64,000 nucleotides of DNA from positions 186,001 to 250,000 of the forward strand of contig JAWSUY010000013.1 in the NCBI GenBank assembly GCA_033852175.1. The letters run 5' to 3'. The DNA is from Agarilytica sp033852175 (GTDB taxonomy: Bacteria > Pseudomonadota > Gammaproteobacteria > Pseudomonadales > Cellvibrionaceae). Of this stretch, positions 42,761 through 52,461 are shown one piece after another (position 1 is the stretch's first letter; the number at the start of each line of letters is the position of its first letter). Made by a program: the position numbers and the translations under genes. The notes beneath the pieces were generated by a model. The model saw only the letters and a list, made by a program, of their open reading frames with translations. It was not told the origin of the DNA and searched no databases.

Positions 42761-44248
42761 TCACTCCCCCAAAACTTCCTCCCCCACCAAAACAATTTGC
42801 TTCTGTCGAGTCAACAACCTACGCGCAAACTTCCACTTCAATCCCAGCGATTGCCACATGTTCGAAGCTTCTTTAACCTGTATGCCTGTGTAAAGTTTAA
42901 AAAACTGAAACAGAGACAGCTTAACAACCGCAGTGTCAAAACAGGCCTCAGAATCCTCTTTATAGATTTCTATTTGAATAATCGTACGAGCACCAAAAAA
43001 CATTTGCCAAAAGGCTATAGGTCGAATTTTTCCCACGATTCGATAATCAATATTATTGATTACTGACTGAGTCTCAAAAATAGGACCTTCCACCTCATTG
43101 GACGAAAGTAATAGCGAACCACTTACTGCAGATTGATTTTCACATATACCTTCCAAACTTACATTCGAATATACGGTTAACGATTGGTTGTAATCCGTAA
43201 ATGTTTCCGCATCCACATGGTAAGCCTCAGCGCGAATATGGAGAGAGATTTTTAACTTTTCATTCTGAGACTTCGCCGTGAGTGTTTGTCGAGCGATTAA
43301 CGTTGTACCGGCTTCCTTCATTGTGGTTGCTCGCCAGTCTAGTTCGACCCCGGCCCCGTCTTTGCTGTGTGAGGCCAAATAAGCTTTGGTGTGCTGATAG
43401 CCCATGTCGACCAGCTCTTGGCCGCTGATGCAGCCGAGGTAAAGGTCTGGATCGAGGGGGATGGGGTAGGGGGGCTTCACGACGTGCAATTTAATGGGGT
43501 TCTTTTGCCCGTAGGGAGAGTCGCCATTCTTGATGCGTTCGTTCAGTTCTAAAATACGATCATATTCTTCGAGTAAGGCTCCGTTGGCGCTGAGTTCGAT
43601 CATGTGCACGTATTGTAGAAATGAGTTGTCTTTGAAATCATGGCTATTGCCAATACACCACACGAGCCAGAGTTCTTCGGCACCGCGTTTGACCGCTTCC
43701 ATTAAATTTGCGTCTTTGATCCATACGCTATCGGTATACATATCCCCATCAATTTCAATGGCGGGCATAAATATCGGTAACGAAATCCCCGCTATCAGAT
43801 GAGGGAGGGTTACCTCCGTATTGGGTATGGCGAAGTTTTGCTTGGTGGAGTGATTGCAGACGTTAAATGTGGCTTCGGTGGTTTGTTTCTGTTTGATTTT
43901 CTCGACATCAATGCCAAGGTGCGGAAACACTTTATTAATAATACCGTCAGCATCGCCCATTGCTTTTAGTTTATGAGGCTTAAAGTAGTTGGCTAAGGGA
44001 AGTAGCGACACAAAGCCGCTTATATCGAGGCTGCTCCAGCGGCGGCACATATCGGTTGGCGTTATACCGGAAAAGAGCATGGCAGCGTTCATGGTGCCAC
44101 CGGATGTGCCATCGACATGGGAAAAGCTCAGATATTCTTCTTCTAAAGCTTTCAGTACGCCAGCTTGATAGGCGACACGCATGCCGCCGCCAGCGAGGAT
44201 TAGCGAGCGGTTGGGCTTCGTATTATCAAGCGGCTGATTGATTAGCAT
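42761..44248 (-). CDS. patatin-like phospholipase/acyl hydrolase
   Basis: 495 residues. The patatin domain is at about 12-300: oxyanion glycine loop LILAGGGMRVAYQAGVLKAL and the nucleophile serine in GTSGGTMNAAM. The catalytic Asp is probably in MYTDSVW rather than the standard DGG/A. The C-terminal 190 residues are a beta-rich domain without recognised relatives (LKISLHIRAEAYHVDAETFTDY, YRIVGKIRPIAFWQMFFGART). It overlaps the preceding membrane-protein gene by 23 bases and has AGGA seven bases upstream. Last gene of the hydrolase/GMC unit. Patatin-like proteins can also be T6SS lipase effectors, but nothing here supports that. Confidence 0.88.
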   Translation of the reverse strand: MLINQPLDNTKPNRSLILAGGGMRVAYQAGVLKALEEEYLSFSHVDGTSGGTMNAAMLFSGITPTDMCRRWSSLDISGFVSLLPLANYFKPHKLKAMGDADGIINKVFPHLGIDVEKIKQKQTTEATFNVCNHSTKQNFAIPNTEVTLPHLIAGISLPIFMPAIEIDGDMYTDSVWIKDANLMEAVKRGAEELWLVWCIGNSHDFKDNSFLQYVHMIELSANGALLEEYDRILELNERIKNGDSPYGQKNPIKLHVVKPPYPIPLDPDLYLGCISGQELVDMGYQHTKAYLASHSKDGAGVELDWRATTMKEAGTTLIARQTLTAKSQNEKLKISLHIRAEAYHVDAETFTDYNQSLTVYSNVSLEGICENQSAVSGSLLLSSNEVEGPIFETQSVINNIDYRIVGKIRPIAFWQMFFGARTIIQIEIYKEDSEACFDTAVVKLSLFQFFKLYTGIQVKEASNMWQSLGLKWKFARRLLTRQKQIVLVGEEVLGE

Positions 44249-44648
44249 GTTGGTATCCTATTGAGATGTTGTTTCTGATACTTAACCAAAAGGTAAACAT
44301 GATAAAAAATGACAGTAAATCGAAGCCTGCAACGGCTAAGGCCAGAAAAGAAAAAAGACCTTTGCTGTATCCAATCCCCACAGCCATCGCTGCGCCTAAC
44401 TTTTGTATTGAACACCATAGAACAGCGGTCGGCGATTGAGTTTCTGTACTTAAGGCATGAACCAATAACCCGCCGAATAAGACCATGAACATACCGATAA
44501 TAGCAAACGAATGATTGCCGCCGGGAGATTGGTCGCCACCAATGATACTGAGAACAAGGTCGGGTTTTACCATCTGGCTAAAACCACTCAAGATAGTGAT
44601 AATGCCGATAAAAAAAACAATTTTTAATAAAATCTGGTTTTTAAACAT
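44226..44648 (-). CDS. small membrane protein, four predicted helices
   Basis: 140 residues with hydrophobic helices near 7-27, 48-66, 80-98 and 103-125. The loop SIIGGDQSPGGNHSF between the first two is Gly-rich. No family recognised; the fold resembles DUF4345/DoxX-like small membrane proteins in size only. Its end overlaps the patatin start, so the two are coupled. Confidence 0.7.
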   Translation of the reverse strand: MFKNQILLKIVFFIGIITILSGFSQMVKPDLVLSIIGGDQSPGGNHSFAIIGMFMVLFGGLLVHALSTETQSPTAVLWCSIQKLGAAMAVGIGYSKGLFSFLALAVAGFDLLSFFIMFTFWLSIRNNISIGYQHANQSAA

Positions 44649-44691
44649 AATAATATTCCCAATATTTTTGTATGGAAGTTAAAGGTGGTGT

Positions 44692-45192
44692 TTAAGAGTC
44701 TGATTCTTTGCAGAGCAGACCCGCCTTAGAGGAATAGTAAAAAAGAATGATGAGCCACATAGCGGTCATGATTACGCCTCTTAAATCGTTGTAGCACATC
44801 CAGTCATTCAATTGATTGCTCAATACATCTGCTTGTAAAGTACCGGAAGTGATGTTTTCTGTAATACTTTCATTAACCGGGCGAATTAAAAAGTAGCCCA
44901 CGAACATCATTACCAGTAAACAGCCATAAGCGAGCAGGGCTGTCCAGCGTTGCTTTGTTTTCCATTCGGCATAAACCATTACGAGCCCGGTTAACAGCAT
45001 GCCGGGAACTACGATAGTGAAAAAATCTGTGGCGGCGTTTACGGGAACAAGAAAGTGCGCTTCTACACTTTCGGGACTGATACTTGTCCAGCTGGGATAA
45101 AAAATAAAATGGAGAGACCAAAGCAGGCCGACATAGATTGATGTTCCCCAAAAATAATATCCGTGGCTAAGCGCTATAAGTTTGTTTTTCAT
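44692..45192 (-). CDS. membrane protein, DUF1772/anthrone-oxygenase-like
   Basis: 166 residues, four helices. Features such as LWSLHFIFYPSW at the N-terminus, a second helix pair in VPGMLLTGLVMVYAEWKTKQRWTALLAYGCLLVMMFVGYFLIRPVNE and a final helix preceded by DLRGVIMTAMW recall DUF1772-type proteins. GAGG lies upstream of the ATG. 43 bases before the next membrane-protein gene. Confidence 0.65.
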   Translation of the reverse strand: MKNKLIALSHGYYFWGTSIYVGLLWSLHFIFYPSWTSISPESVEAHFLVPVNAATDFFTIVVPGMLLTGLVMVYAEWKTKQRWTALLAYGCLLVMMFVGYFLIRPVNESITENITSGTLQADVLSNQLNDWMCYNDLRGVIMTAMWLIILFYYSSKAGLLCKESDS

Positions 45193-45285
45193 GCATTACC
45201 TCTTTTTCTGAGCTTCTAATGTCTCGTGATTATTCAGTGTCATATATAACTCGGCCTTACGAGTTTTTGTAATTTTTTTAATTTG

Positions 45286-46959
45286 TTATGCTGTCTGAAC
45301 CTCTTCATTGGGAGTTGAGGCGTTTGGGCTTGTATCGCTACTGTTTGCTGTAGAAGCGTTTTTAGATTGCCCTATCATGATTTGAGATGCTCGCTCAGAT
45401 ATAGCGGTAATTGTTCTGGATGGGTTTAATCCGAGCGCTCTAGGTATCACAGACCCATCCATCACGTATAGTCCGGGGTAGTTAAATACTTCACATTTAT
45501 GATCCACAACGCCCTCATGAATTGAGTTTGCCATAATGCAGCCACCCAACGGGTGGGGTGTAATGATGTTTTTTAATACCGTCCATGTTGGTGTTACTAG
45601 TGGTGTTGCATTGGTCACTTCAGAAAGTTTGCGGTGCAAGCTCTCCATCGCACCATAAACTTTTTCTGAGGGGCGATAGTCCCATGACATTTTTAATCGT
45701 CGCTTCCAGGGGGCGTACCACGTTCTGCCTAAGTACATTCGACCTGTGGGCACGTCTTGTGCTTGACCGAACCAAATCATAATGGGGCCAAAAGGATTTC
45801 GATTGCGAATATTTTTGGCAAAGACTTTTAAAAAGGGGAATCGTTTAAAACCAAAAAACTTGTAGAGCGGATTTTTAAGTTTTTCTTCAAGGTAGTTTCC
45901 GAGTACATCGGGTACGCCACCGTCTTCAATAAACAGCTTCTGGCCTTCGTATTTACCATCTAACAAGTCAATGGAACTGCTTATGGTTGGGCCTTGCGTT
46001 GGAGAAACGTCTCTACCGTCATGGTGAACCGCTGGCGTTACAAAATCACCATTAGCGCACCATCCTAAGCCCAGTTTATTGCTGAGTTTGGTGAGGGTTT
46101 TATGTTCATCGCGGCTTCGGAGTAGCAGTTCCGTTGAACCCAAAGAGCCTGCAGCAAGAATCACTTTATTTGCATGAAGAGTGCCGGGTATTTTCTTTCC
46201 GTCGTCGAGCTTATCAAAGTGAACAATATAGCCGTCTGAGGATGGTTCAATATGAGATACCAGATGAAGAGGACGGATCTCCGCCCCGTTAGTTTCAGCT
46301 TGTGCGAGGTAGTTAAGATCTAGGGTGTTCTTGGCGCTTACCTGACAGCCGATATCGCAATTGGCACAATGGACGCAGGTGCCTTGTTGCTGCCCCTGGT
46401 CGTTTACCCAGTTTAAAGACTTGTTGTCATTAAATGGATCATCTTGTTCATATGTCCACTCAGGGTTGAACGTAACCGCGAGGTCGACCTTATGGTGTCT
46501 GTCACCAAATCCAAGATTCTCTGCACCGTCACGCATTACTCGGAAACGTTCAGGCAATTGATTGTCGGGGATGGTTTGTACGTTCAGCATTTTGCCAGCC
46601 ACGTCGTAGTGAGGTTTTAATGCATCGTAAGTGATTTCAGTAGGCCAGCCCTGATCAAATATTTCGGGTTTAGCCTCGATAAAAACGTTAGCGTAAATTA
46701 AAGAGCCTCCACCCACGCCTGCGCATTGGGCGACGGTCATATCGCCGAATAAGCGAATGTCGATCCAGCCGTTTTGATTTTCCGGTTCGTCGACATCCCA
46801 CGTCCATTTATCACCAATTTCTCTTGGGTAGTCTTTTGGGTCCCAGCGGTGGCCACGCTCTAGAACTAGAACTTTTTTCCCGGCTTCGCTCAATCTGCAT
46901 GCGCTCGCTGCACCGCCAAAACCGCTACCGACAATAATGACATCATATTGCTCGTTCAT
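45286..46959 (-). CDS. GMC-family oxidoreductase (cholesterol-oxidase-like)
   Basis: FAD-dependent alcohol or sterol oxidase or dehydrogenase. It has 557 residues from the ATG at 46959 (a GTG 12 bases earlier lacks a ribosome site). FAD-binding VIIVGSGFGGAASACRLSEAG is followed by VLERG, then the GMC segment GVGGGSLIYANVF, a Cys-rich piece CVHCANCDIGC that recurs in this subgroup, LAAGSLGSTELLLRS, and the C-terminal GGCIMANSIHEG...LYVMDGSVIPRALGLNPSRTITAISER with the likely catalytic region. No signal peptide. Adjacent to a hydrolase fusion that carries the domain found at the C-terminus of related actinobacterial GMC proteins. Confidence 0.92.
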   Translation of the reverse strand: MNEQYDVIIVGSGFGGAASACRLSEAGKKVLVLERGHRWDPKDYPREIGDKWTWDVDEPENQNGWIDIRLFGDMTVAQCAGVGGGSLIYANVFIEAKPEIFDQGWPTEITYDALKPHYDVAGKMLNVQTIPDNQLPERFRVMRDGAENLGFGDRHHKVDLAVTFNPEWTYEQDDPFNDNKSLNWVNDQGQQQGTCVHCANCDIGCQVSAKNTLDLNYLAQAETNGAEIRPLHLVSHIEPSSDGYIVHFDKLDDGKKIPGTLHANKVILAAGSLGSTELLLRSRDEHKTLTKLSNKLGLGWCANGDFVTPAVHHDGRDVSPTQGPTISSSIDLLDGKYEGQKLFIEDGGVPDVLGNYLEEKLKNPLYKFFGFKRFPFLKVFAKNIRNRNPFGPIMIWFGQAQDVPTGRMYLGRTWYAPWKRRLKMSWDYRPSEKVYGAMESLHRKLSEVTNATPLVTPTWTVLKNIITPHPLGGCIMANSIHEGVVDHKCEVFNYPGLYVMDGSVIPRALGLNPSRTITAISERASQIMIGQSKNASTANSSDTSPNASTPNEEVQTA

Positions 46960-47008
46960 AGGTGTATCCACTTGGTTAGGATCAAATTAGGGTAAGCAAG
47001 GAAGGCCC

Positions 47009-48820
47009 TCACTTTGTTTTTACTTGTATTGGCCGTTCAATTAAATGCACATATTCCTGCATTTTTTTCCCTGATGATGGTACAAACCATGAATCACCAG
47101 GTTTTCCGTTTGAGTTCAGCTTCCAATTTCGTTCGGTTTTCTTAACGCCCATAGGATAGATGGTTAGCTCTCCTTTGTTGTTAATGTGAAAACGAATGAA
47201 GTTTTTGTAATCCGCTATTGAATTACTTGAAAAGGCAGCCTCGGTATGAAAATAAAACAGATAATTGCTGAAGTACAAATAGATGCCCATCATAAGGCCG
47301 GCAAGAAAACTTCCTACTGTAGCAATCTCAATAATTAATGCCGCGGTATGGGCGGCGGTGTCGACTGTTAATCCCCCCCATATATTAAGTTTTACAAATG
47401 CCAGCGTTAACCCTAGGACAAAGCTGATTTGAATGAAGCCGTGTAAAGCCCCAAGAAGAACTTGTTTAATCAGTTGTTTGGTTTTATTTTTATCCGGAAA
47501 GGGTTGGCAAAAAGCGATTAATCCTGCGATATATGCGACAAAAAAGAAACAGCTAGCAGGGCTGTGAACCAGAACTTTAAGGTATGCGGCATACGTTTCA
47601 CATACCATCCCAGATTGAAAGGGAATTTGGCTGAGTGTAATAAGGAAGTTTTGGCCAAGTGAAAGGCTAGCGCTTTGCGTAACCCAGCATGTTATTAGTG
47701 ACATAAACCCAAAGAATAAACTCATCTTCCAATTTCGGTAGAAAAATTTGAAATTGCCTTTCAATAGTTTTTTTGATGTTTTTGCGCAAGGGAAAAGCCC
47801 TTCTTCGCTTCGTTGATATGACAGCGTTTCTGAATGTTCAGCAACATTAATGGTTTTAGGCATCATATGCGTGCCATGTAAAAACGCTCCTCCACCGCCA
47901 GCAGTAATATACTGTTTTGAATCATCATCGTTGGTGTATCGTGCGTAATGGTGCAAGTCGCCTGCAATGTTGACATAAATCTCAGCATCTTTTTGACGAA
48001 TACGATTTTCCATGAATTTTATATTATCGTGCTCGGTAGCACCGCTTAAACTGTCGGTAACCCAAGAAGGGGAAGCCGTGGCAAAAACAACCTTGTCTCC
48101 ACTGTTCATATTCGAAATAACATCATCAAAATAATCTAGCTGGGGTTTGTCTATATCAGCAGAGAGTTGAATATCTATTGCGAATAGCCACCAGTTATGT
48201 GGAAGCTGAATCGCAAAGTAACTGCTGGACTGTCGTGTTTTCCAGCCGCCGATCCATCGTCCTTGACAAAATAAACGGGTGAAACTCGTCAATCCATCGT
48301 ACCAGTCGTGATTACCCGGTAAGGCAAACAGGTGAGGGGCGTCATCACCGTCGACCCACGGTAGGGCAGCATGATATGGGCCTTCGGTACGATTACGGTA
48401 CTCATCACGAGACGCTGATGGGTAAACTTCATCCCCCCCCATAATCAATAGGCGCCCACGTTTTGTGTTGCTCTCAGTATCGTCATTGTATCTTGGGTTA
48501 AGACTCGGTTCGGCGAGAAGCTTGGCTAAGGTATAGGTCGAGTCAAAGCCATCACCAAGATCGGCAACATAGTCGATCCAAATCTCATCATTATCGTCAT
48601 ACTTAAATAGCGTTGGCTTTTTTAACGCCGCTTGAATCTCGCGTTTATCGGCATAGTTACCAAAGAGCATCGAAACCACAACGCGCACAGCAATTGAAAG
48701 TAAGCGGATAGGGGAAAACCAGTTGACCATTGGCTTGCGTTCAAATCCCATTTCCTGAACAGATTCGCTGCGTGGGATTTTAGGCGGTTCACATACGTTT
48801 TTAGTGCATTTTGGAACCAT
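47009..48820 (-). CDS. metallophosphoesterase with C-terminal membrane domain
   Basis: 603 residues. The N-terminal half is a calcineurin-like phosphoesterase: VADLGDGFDST, IMGGDEVYP, ALPGNHDWYDG and NIAGDLHHYARY supply the metal ligands. The last is a variant of the usual GHxH. The C-terminal half (about 350-540) holds six or seven membrane helices, and a cytoplasmic tail follows. The substrate is unknown; a phospholipid or nucleotide is plausible from the membrane link. Located between the GMC oxidoreductase and the fusion hydrolase genes, all on one strand. Confidence 0.85.
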   Translation of the reverse strand: MVPKCTKNVCEPPKIPRSESVQEMGFERKPMVNWFSPIRLLSIAVRVVVSMLFGNYADKREIQAALKKPTLFKYDDNDEIWIDYVADLGDGFDSTYTLAKLLAEPSLNPRYNDDTESNTKRGRLLIMGGDEVYPSASRDEYRNRTEGPYHAALPWVDGDDAPHLFALPGNHDWYDGLTSFTRLFCQGRWIGGWKTRQSSSYFAIQLPHNWWLFAIDIQLSADIDKPQLDYFDDVISNMNSGDKVVFATASPSWVTDSLSGATEHDNIKFMENRIRQKDAEIYVNIAGDLHHYARYTNDDDSKQYITAGGGGAFLHGTHMMPKTINVAEHSETLSYQRSEEGLFPCAKTSKKLLKGNFKFFYRNWKMSLFFGFMSLITCWVTQSASLSLGQNFLITLSQIPFQSGMVCETYAAYLKVLVHSPASCFFFVAYIAGLIAFCQPFPDKNKTKQLIKQVLLGALHGFIQISFVLGLTLAFVKLNIWGGLTVDTAAHTAALIIEIATVGSFLAGLMMGIYLYFSNYLFYFHTEAAFSSNSIADYKNFIRFHINNKGELTIYPMGVKKTERNWKLNSNGKPGDSWFVPSSGKKMQEYVHLIERPIQVKTK

Positions 48821-48998
48821 AGGTTTTTTAGCTCTCTCGTTTATAAGTCAGTTTGTTAGTGACTTCATCCATGAAAGACCTCTACGGATCAGTTCACCGT
48901 GAACGTCATGCTATCTTTTAAGAATTTAAAAAATGAGTTTGAGCCCGAACTACGGGCTCAATTTTGATGATTTTATTGCAGAGTTTAAGTCGTGTAGA

Positions 48999-51758
48999 TT
49001 AAACGGCAGCTTCTTCATCCGCCTCACTCTTATTTTTACTTACCTCTTCGTGTGATCGTTTATCTGGCCCATAACTGGTCCAAAGTTCACCCATAAAAAA
49101 TCGGCCAAATTTACTCAGCGCTCTAATAGAATCTGCAGAAGAGTTAGAGTTAATCGCTTTAAATGTTCTCGTCATCGCCAATAGGTCTGTAACGCCTAAG
49201 GATAAAATACCCGCACCAATTAATTTACCTTCAGTGTTGTTGCCTTCGTACATTCGTGTGTATAGCGTCGTTGTGTCAGACCAAAGGTCAAAGCCTTTAT
49301 CCTGCTTCACCTCTTTGCGACCGGCAAGGTAATATTCTTGTCCTGCATGGGTAAAGCCGAACTCATACACCATATATTTCATCTCTGGTGAATCCGTTGG
49401 ATTAAACAGATTAAACACTCCAGAAGTCGCCTTAATGTTTTGTCCAAAAGGCGTGAAGTCTATCGAGCCCGTGATGCTGCCATTATGCTCTGGATCGGCA
49501 ATGAACTTTTCCATATCATCAATTTTAATCGTTGCATGCATTGCTAATACATCACCAACTTCTTTACCTTTTTTAGCACCTTCAGCGGGGTCATTATCAT
49601 CCAAACTAAAGCCTCCAGCCATAGTTTCAGAGAATGTAATCCCTGCGGGTTGTGCTTCGTTCGCATCGGCTGCTTCAGCTTGTTCAATGTCGGCCTGCTC
49701 TTGCTCATTTATCTTGATGGGTGGTGGCCAGTCTTCTCCGTAACCAAGCGGGTGGGTTGTTTCCAGTCCTTCTGGTATTTCAGCAATTTTATCTTTAGAG
49801 GTTAAAAACCAACACTCGAAGTGATCATCTAAATTGCCTTCAAAAGTGGGCAAATAGGCTGTTACCATCGGGCTGTCGGCAATATCGAGATCTTTCAGCC
49901 ATTGTACGCGAGGGTGGTCGCCAACAATTAATTCCGCGTATTTCTTATTTTTACTGCCTAGCGAGAAGCCGAGCTTCGTTTTGAAATACACGTAAGATTT
50001 CATTAACATTCCGCGAAATGCACAATAATTCGCGGCGCCGATATTGAGGGGTACCCATACTTTACTGGGCTTGGGAATTGTGACTTTTACGGCAAGCTCA
50101 CCGTCCAAATCGTACTGGGCGCTAACGGTATCTTTCTTAATTAAAAAGTTAAGGCTCTGTTGGTGCTTTGGCATTCCCCAAATACCGCGACCGCCTTTAA
50201 CCGAAATTTCAGAGCTAACCGGAAGGTCAATAACACATTGCCCTGTTTTAAAGGTTTTCATCAGCATCGCGGGGAGCAAACGAGGGGCAGGCTTAGGACC
50301 ATGAGTACAGGCAATGGCGATACTGTATTCAATGTATTTGCCAATATCAGTTTCGCGGTAATCGATAACCGTGAACACCAATACGGCGCGGCCATTTAAT
50401 AGTCGAAGCGGGTGTATTTCATCTCCGACCATGTATTTTTTCGCTTTTTCCGCGTCAATGGAATAAAGCGACATAAATGCAGGTGAATTGGTGCTGTTAA
50501 CCGGCAAGACATAAGGAATGCCATCAACCAAGGCGTGGTGACCCGCTAATCGTTTGATTCGTTTTTTTGCACTTTCAAAGAATAACATGGGCATTTCCTC
50601 TTTTGCTTTGGGTCGGGTAAGTGGCTCTGTTGAATTGAGAGCCTGATCTGTTTGAAGTGGTGGTACTGATTTCTTTTTGTTTAGTTCTTTTAGGATTAGC
50701 GGGAAAACATCATTGACTGCATTTTCCCCCATAAACATACAAAGATGGCCATAATCCTCCACTAAATGCAGAGAATGAAAGTCGGGGCGCATTTTATCAA
50801 AGTGTGCAAATGTCCGTTCTTGGCTTTCGGGCAGAAAACAGTCATTCTTTTTTCCAGCAAAAAAAGCGAAGCGAGCATCTGTCTTGGGTATCATCTCAAC
50901 GAAATCATTGGGAAGTGTCGGATGATTGTCGACTGACAATAGATGCCCTTTGTTGATGCTCTTCCCCATTTGCGTGTAAAAACTCATGGGTAAAAATCCA
51001 AACTCATCCGAAAGCCATTGGTGAGTTTCGTCATTTAAATTTTCGTGGCGCCATAGCGTGGGGTGGCCCGATCCGTAAGCAAAGCTCGCGTGTTTGCATA
51101 CGCTGTTATCACATTCATGGTGAGTGAGTTCGACAATAAATTTAATCAGTTTGGCGACAAACGTCTGGGGGTTTTTAGCCCATTGGGGGTTTAGGTAATC
51201 GGTTAAGAAGCCAACAAGCTTGGGAGCTAAGTTGATTTTTAATTGTGGGAAGCGTCTGACAACAGGATGAAGGGATACGGCATTACTAATGATGGTATCA
51301 ACTTGTGGAACTAAGCCTGCAACTGCGGACATCATAAAACTCGTCGATCCTTGGCAGTGAATAACCGCCTTAATCGTTTTTGCCCCTGTTAGTTCGACAA
51401 CCTTTTCAACGGCTTTTGGGTGGTCGAATAGGGCGGCTTTATCCAATGACCAAATATTCGGATTGAATTCCATGCTGGCCCGCCAGTTCTCTAGCCAAAC
51501 GTCGTATCCGTTGCGAGTTAAGTACTCCACAATATTCGTTTCAACTGGCGCCATAAATATGTTGGCACGAACGCCCGCGCCATGAACAAGCAGGACTGGT
51601 CCCAAGGGCGCTTTTTTAGTCTGTTTAACGTGGAGAAGGTTAAGCTTCATACCGTCGCCAGCGGTAAATTCGATAGTGTCGAATTCGAGGGGAGGGTGAG
51701 GTGCTCCAGCTTGAGAAGCATCTTGTTGAGTTTTCGATAGCTCTTCTGATTCAGCCAC
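48999..51758 (-). CDS. alpha/beta hydrolase - acetoacetate decarboxylase-like - C-terminal lipid-oxidase-associated fusion
   Basis: 919 residues from a GTG at 51758 with AAGGGG six bases upstream; a TTG 33 bases earlier is less likely. Part 1 (about 30-360) is an alpha/beta hydrolase: LLVHGAGVRANIF, nucleophile Ser near 138 in HCQGSTSF, Asp in KKNDCFLPESQ and His in EDYGHLCMFMG. Part 2 (about 380-690) resembles the acetoacetate decarboxylase superfamily (AVLVFTVIDYRETDIGKYIEYSIAIAC, GGRGIWGMPKHQQSLNF). Part 3 (about 725-910: MHATIKIDDMEKF, GFDLWSDTTTLYTRMYEG, LSKFGRFFMGELWTSYG) resembles the domain attached to actinobacterial cholesterol-oxidase-type GMC proteins. First gene of the unit. Confidence 0.85.
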   Translation of the reverse strand: MAESEELSKTQQDASQAGAPHPPLEFDTIEFTAGDGMKLNLLHVKQTKKAPLGPVLLVHGAGVRANIFMAPVETNIVEYLTRNGYDVWLENWRASMEFNPNIWSLDKAALFDHPKAVEKVVELTGAKTIKAVIHCQGSTSFMMSAVAGLVPQVDTIISNAVSLHPVVRRFPQLKINLAPKLVGFLTDYLNPQWAKNPQTFVAKLIKFIVELTHHECDNSVCKHASFAYGSGHPTLWRHENLNDETHQWLSDEFGFLPMSFYTQMGKSINKGHLLSVDNHPTLPNDFVEMIPKTDARFAFFAGKKNDCFLPESQERTFAHFDKMRPDFHSLHLVEDYGHLCMFMGENAVNDVFPLILKELNKKKSVPPLQTDQALNSTEPLTRPKAKEEMPMLFFESAKKRIKRLAGHHALVDGIPYVLPVNSTNSPAFMSLYSIDAEKAKKYMVGDEIHPLRLLNGRAVLVFTVIDYRETDIGKYIEYSIAIACTHGPKPAPRLLPAMLMKTFKTGQCVIDLPVSSEISVKGGRGIWGMPKHQQSLNFLIKKDTVSAQYDLDGELAVKVTIPKPSKVWVPLNIGAANYCAFRGMLMKSYVYFKTKLGFSLGSKNKKYAELIVGDHPRVQWLKDLDIADSPMVTAYLPTFEGNLDDHFECWFLTSKDKIAEIPEGLETTHPLGYGEDWPPPIKINEQEQADIEQAEAADANEAQPAGITFSETMAGGFSLDDNDPAEGAKKGKEVGDVLAMHATIKIDDMEKFIADPEHNGSITGSIDFTPFGQNIKATSGVFNLFNPTDSPEMKYMVYEFGFTHAGQEYYLAGRKEVKQDKGFDLWSDTTTLYTRMYEGNNTEGKLIGAGILSLGVTDLLAMTRTFKAINSNSSADSIRALSKFGRFFMGELWTSYGPDKRSHEEVSKNKSEADEEAAV

Positions 51759-52216
51759 GTGATACCCCTTCTGTGGGAATTTGTTGTGCAATATTTTGAC
51801 GGACAGAGATTATTAAACGATTGTGGTTTTTATACCCAAATACCCTCGAAGAGACTCAATAGTCTGAGAAAAAGAGGGCGCACAAATATTGTTCAAAAAG
51901 CAAGCATGCTAAGACTTTTCGTCAACGAATATCACAAATGCATGAGTAGACTAAACCGAAGCCAGTTCTTATTGCTTTTTGGCGCTTCTAAACACAACTT
52001 TGGGCTTTTATTGTGCAGTCGGAATATACCACGTTAACAGTATTTCTGGCGTATTGTCGTGAATTAATCACACATAGGTCTATTGCCAATGGTTCACGTG
52101 TTCGGTAGAACTCAAATGGCGTCAAAATGTCTGGTTTCTTCTAATAATAGAGACGGATGAAACGGATTTCTGTTCCGGTTAAAAGTTTAAAGACCGGGGG
52201 GCGGGGGACTGGAAAC
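51759..52216. other. upstream region of the hydrolase/GMC unit
   Basis: 458 bases holding the promoter for the minus-strand unit. I see no gene and no clear consensus promoter. Its left part is AT-rich and ends in a G-run (CCGGGGGGCGGGGG at 52194-52207) just before the heptamer array. Confidence 0.4.
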
Positions 52217-52461
52217 GGATGACGGGAAGCGGATGACGGATGACGGATGACGGATGACGGATGACGGGAAGCGGATGATGGGAAACGGATGACGGATGAC
52301 GGGAAGCGGGTGATGGGAAACGGATGATGGGAAGCGGATGATGGGAAACGGATGATGGGAAGCGGATGATGGGAAACGGATGATGGGAAGCGGGTGATGG
52401 GAAACGGATGATGGGAAGCGGATGATGGGAAACGGATGATGGGAAACGGATGATGGGAAAT
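52217..52461. repeat. array of 35 tandem heptamers
   Basis: 245 bases that divide into 35 seven-base units without one phase slip. Units are of two classes: GGATGAC/GGATGAT/GGGTGAT and GGGAAGC/GGGAAAC/GGGAAAT. The left third is mostly GGATGAC in a row; the right part alternates the two classes, giving 14- and 28-base higher-order periods. The plus strand is very purine-rich. An open minus-strand frame through it (52187-52528) is a by-product of the repeat. Confidence 0.95.

Noticed and set aside
52217..52461. CRISPR array
   Set aside because: There are no spacers; the units are contiguous 7-base repeats and no cas gene is near.
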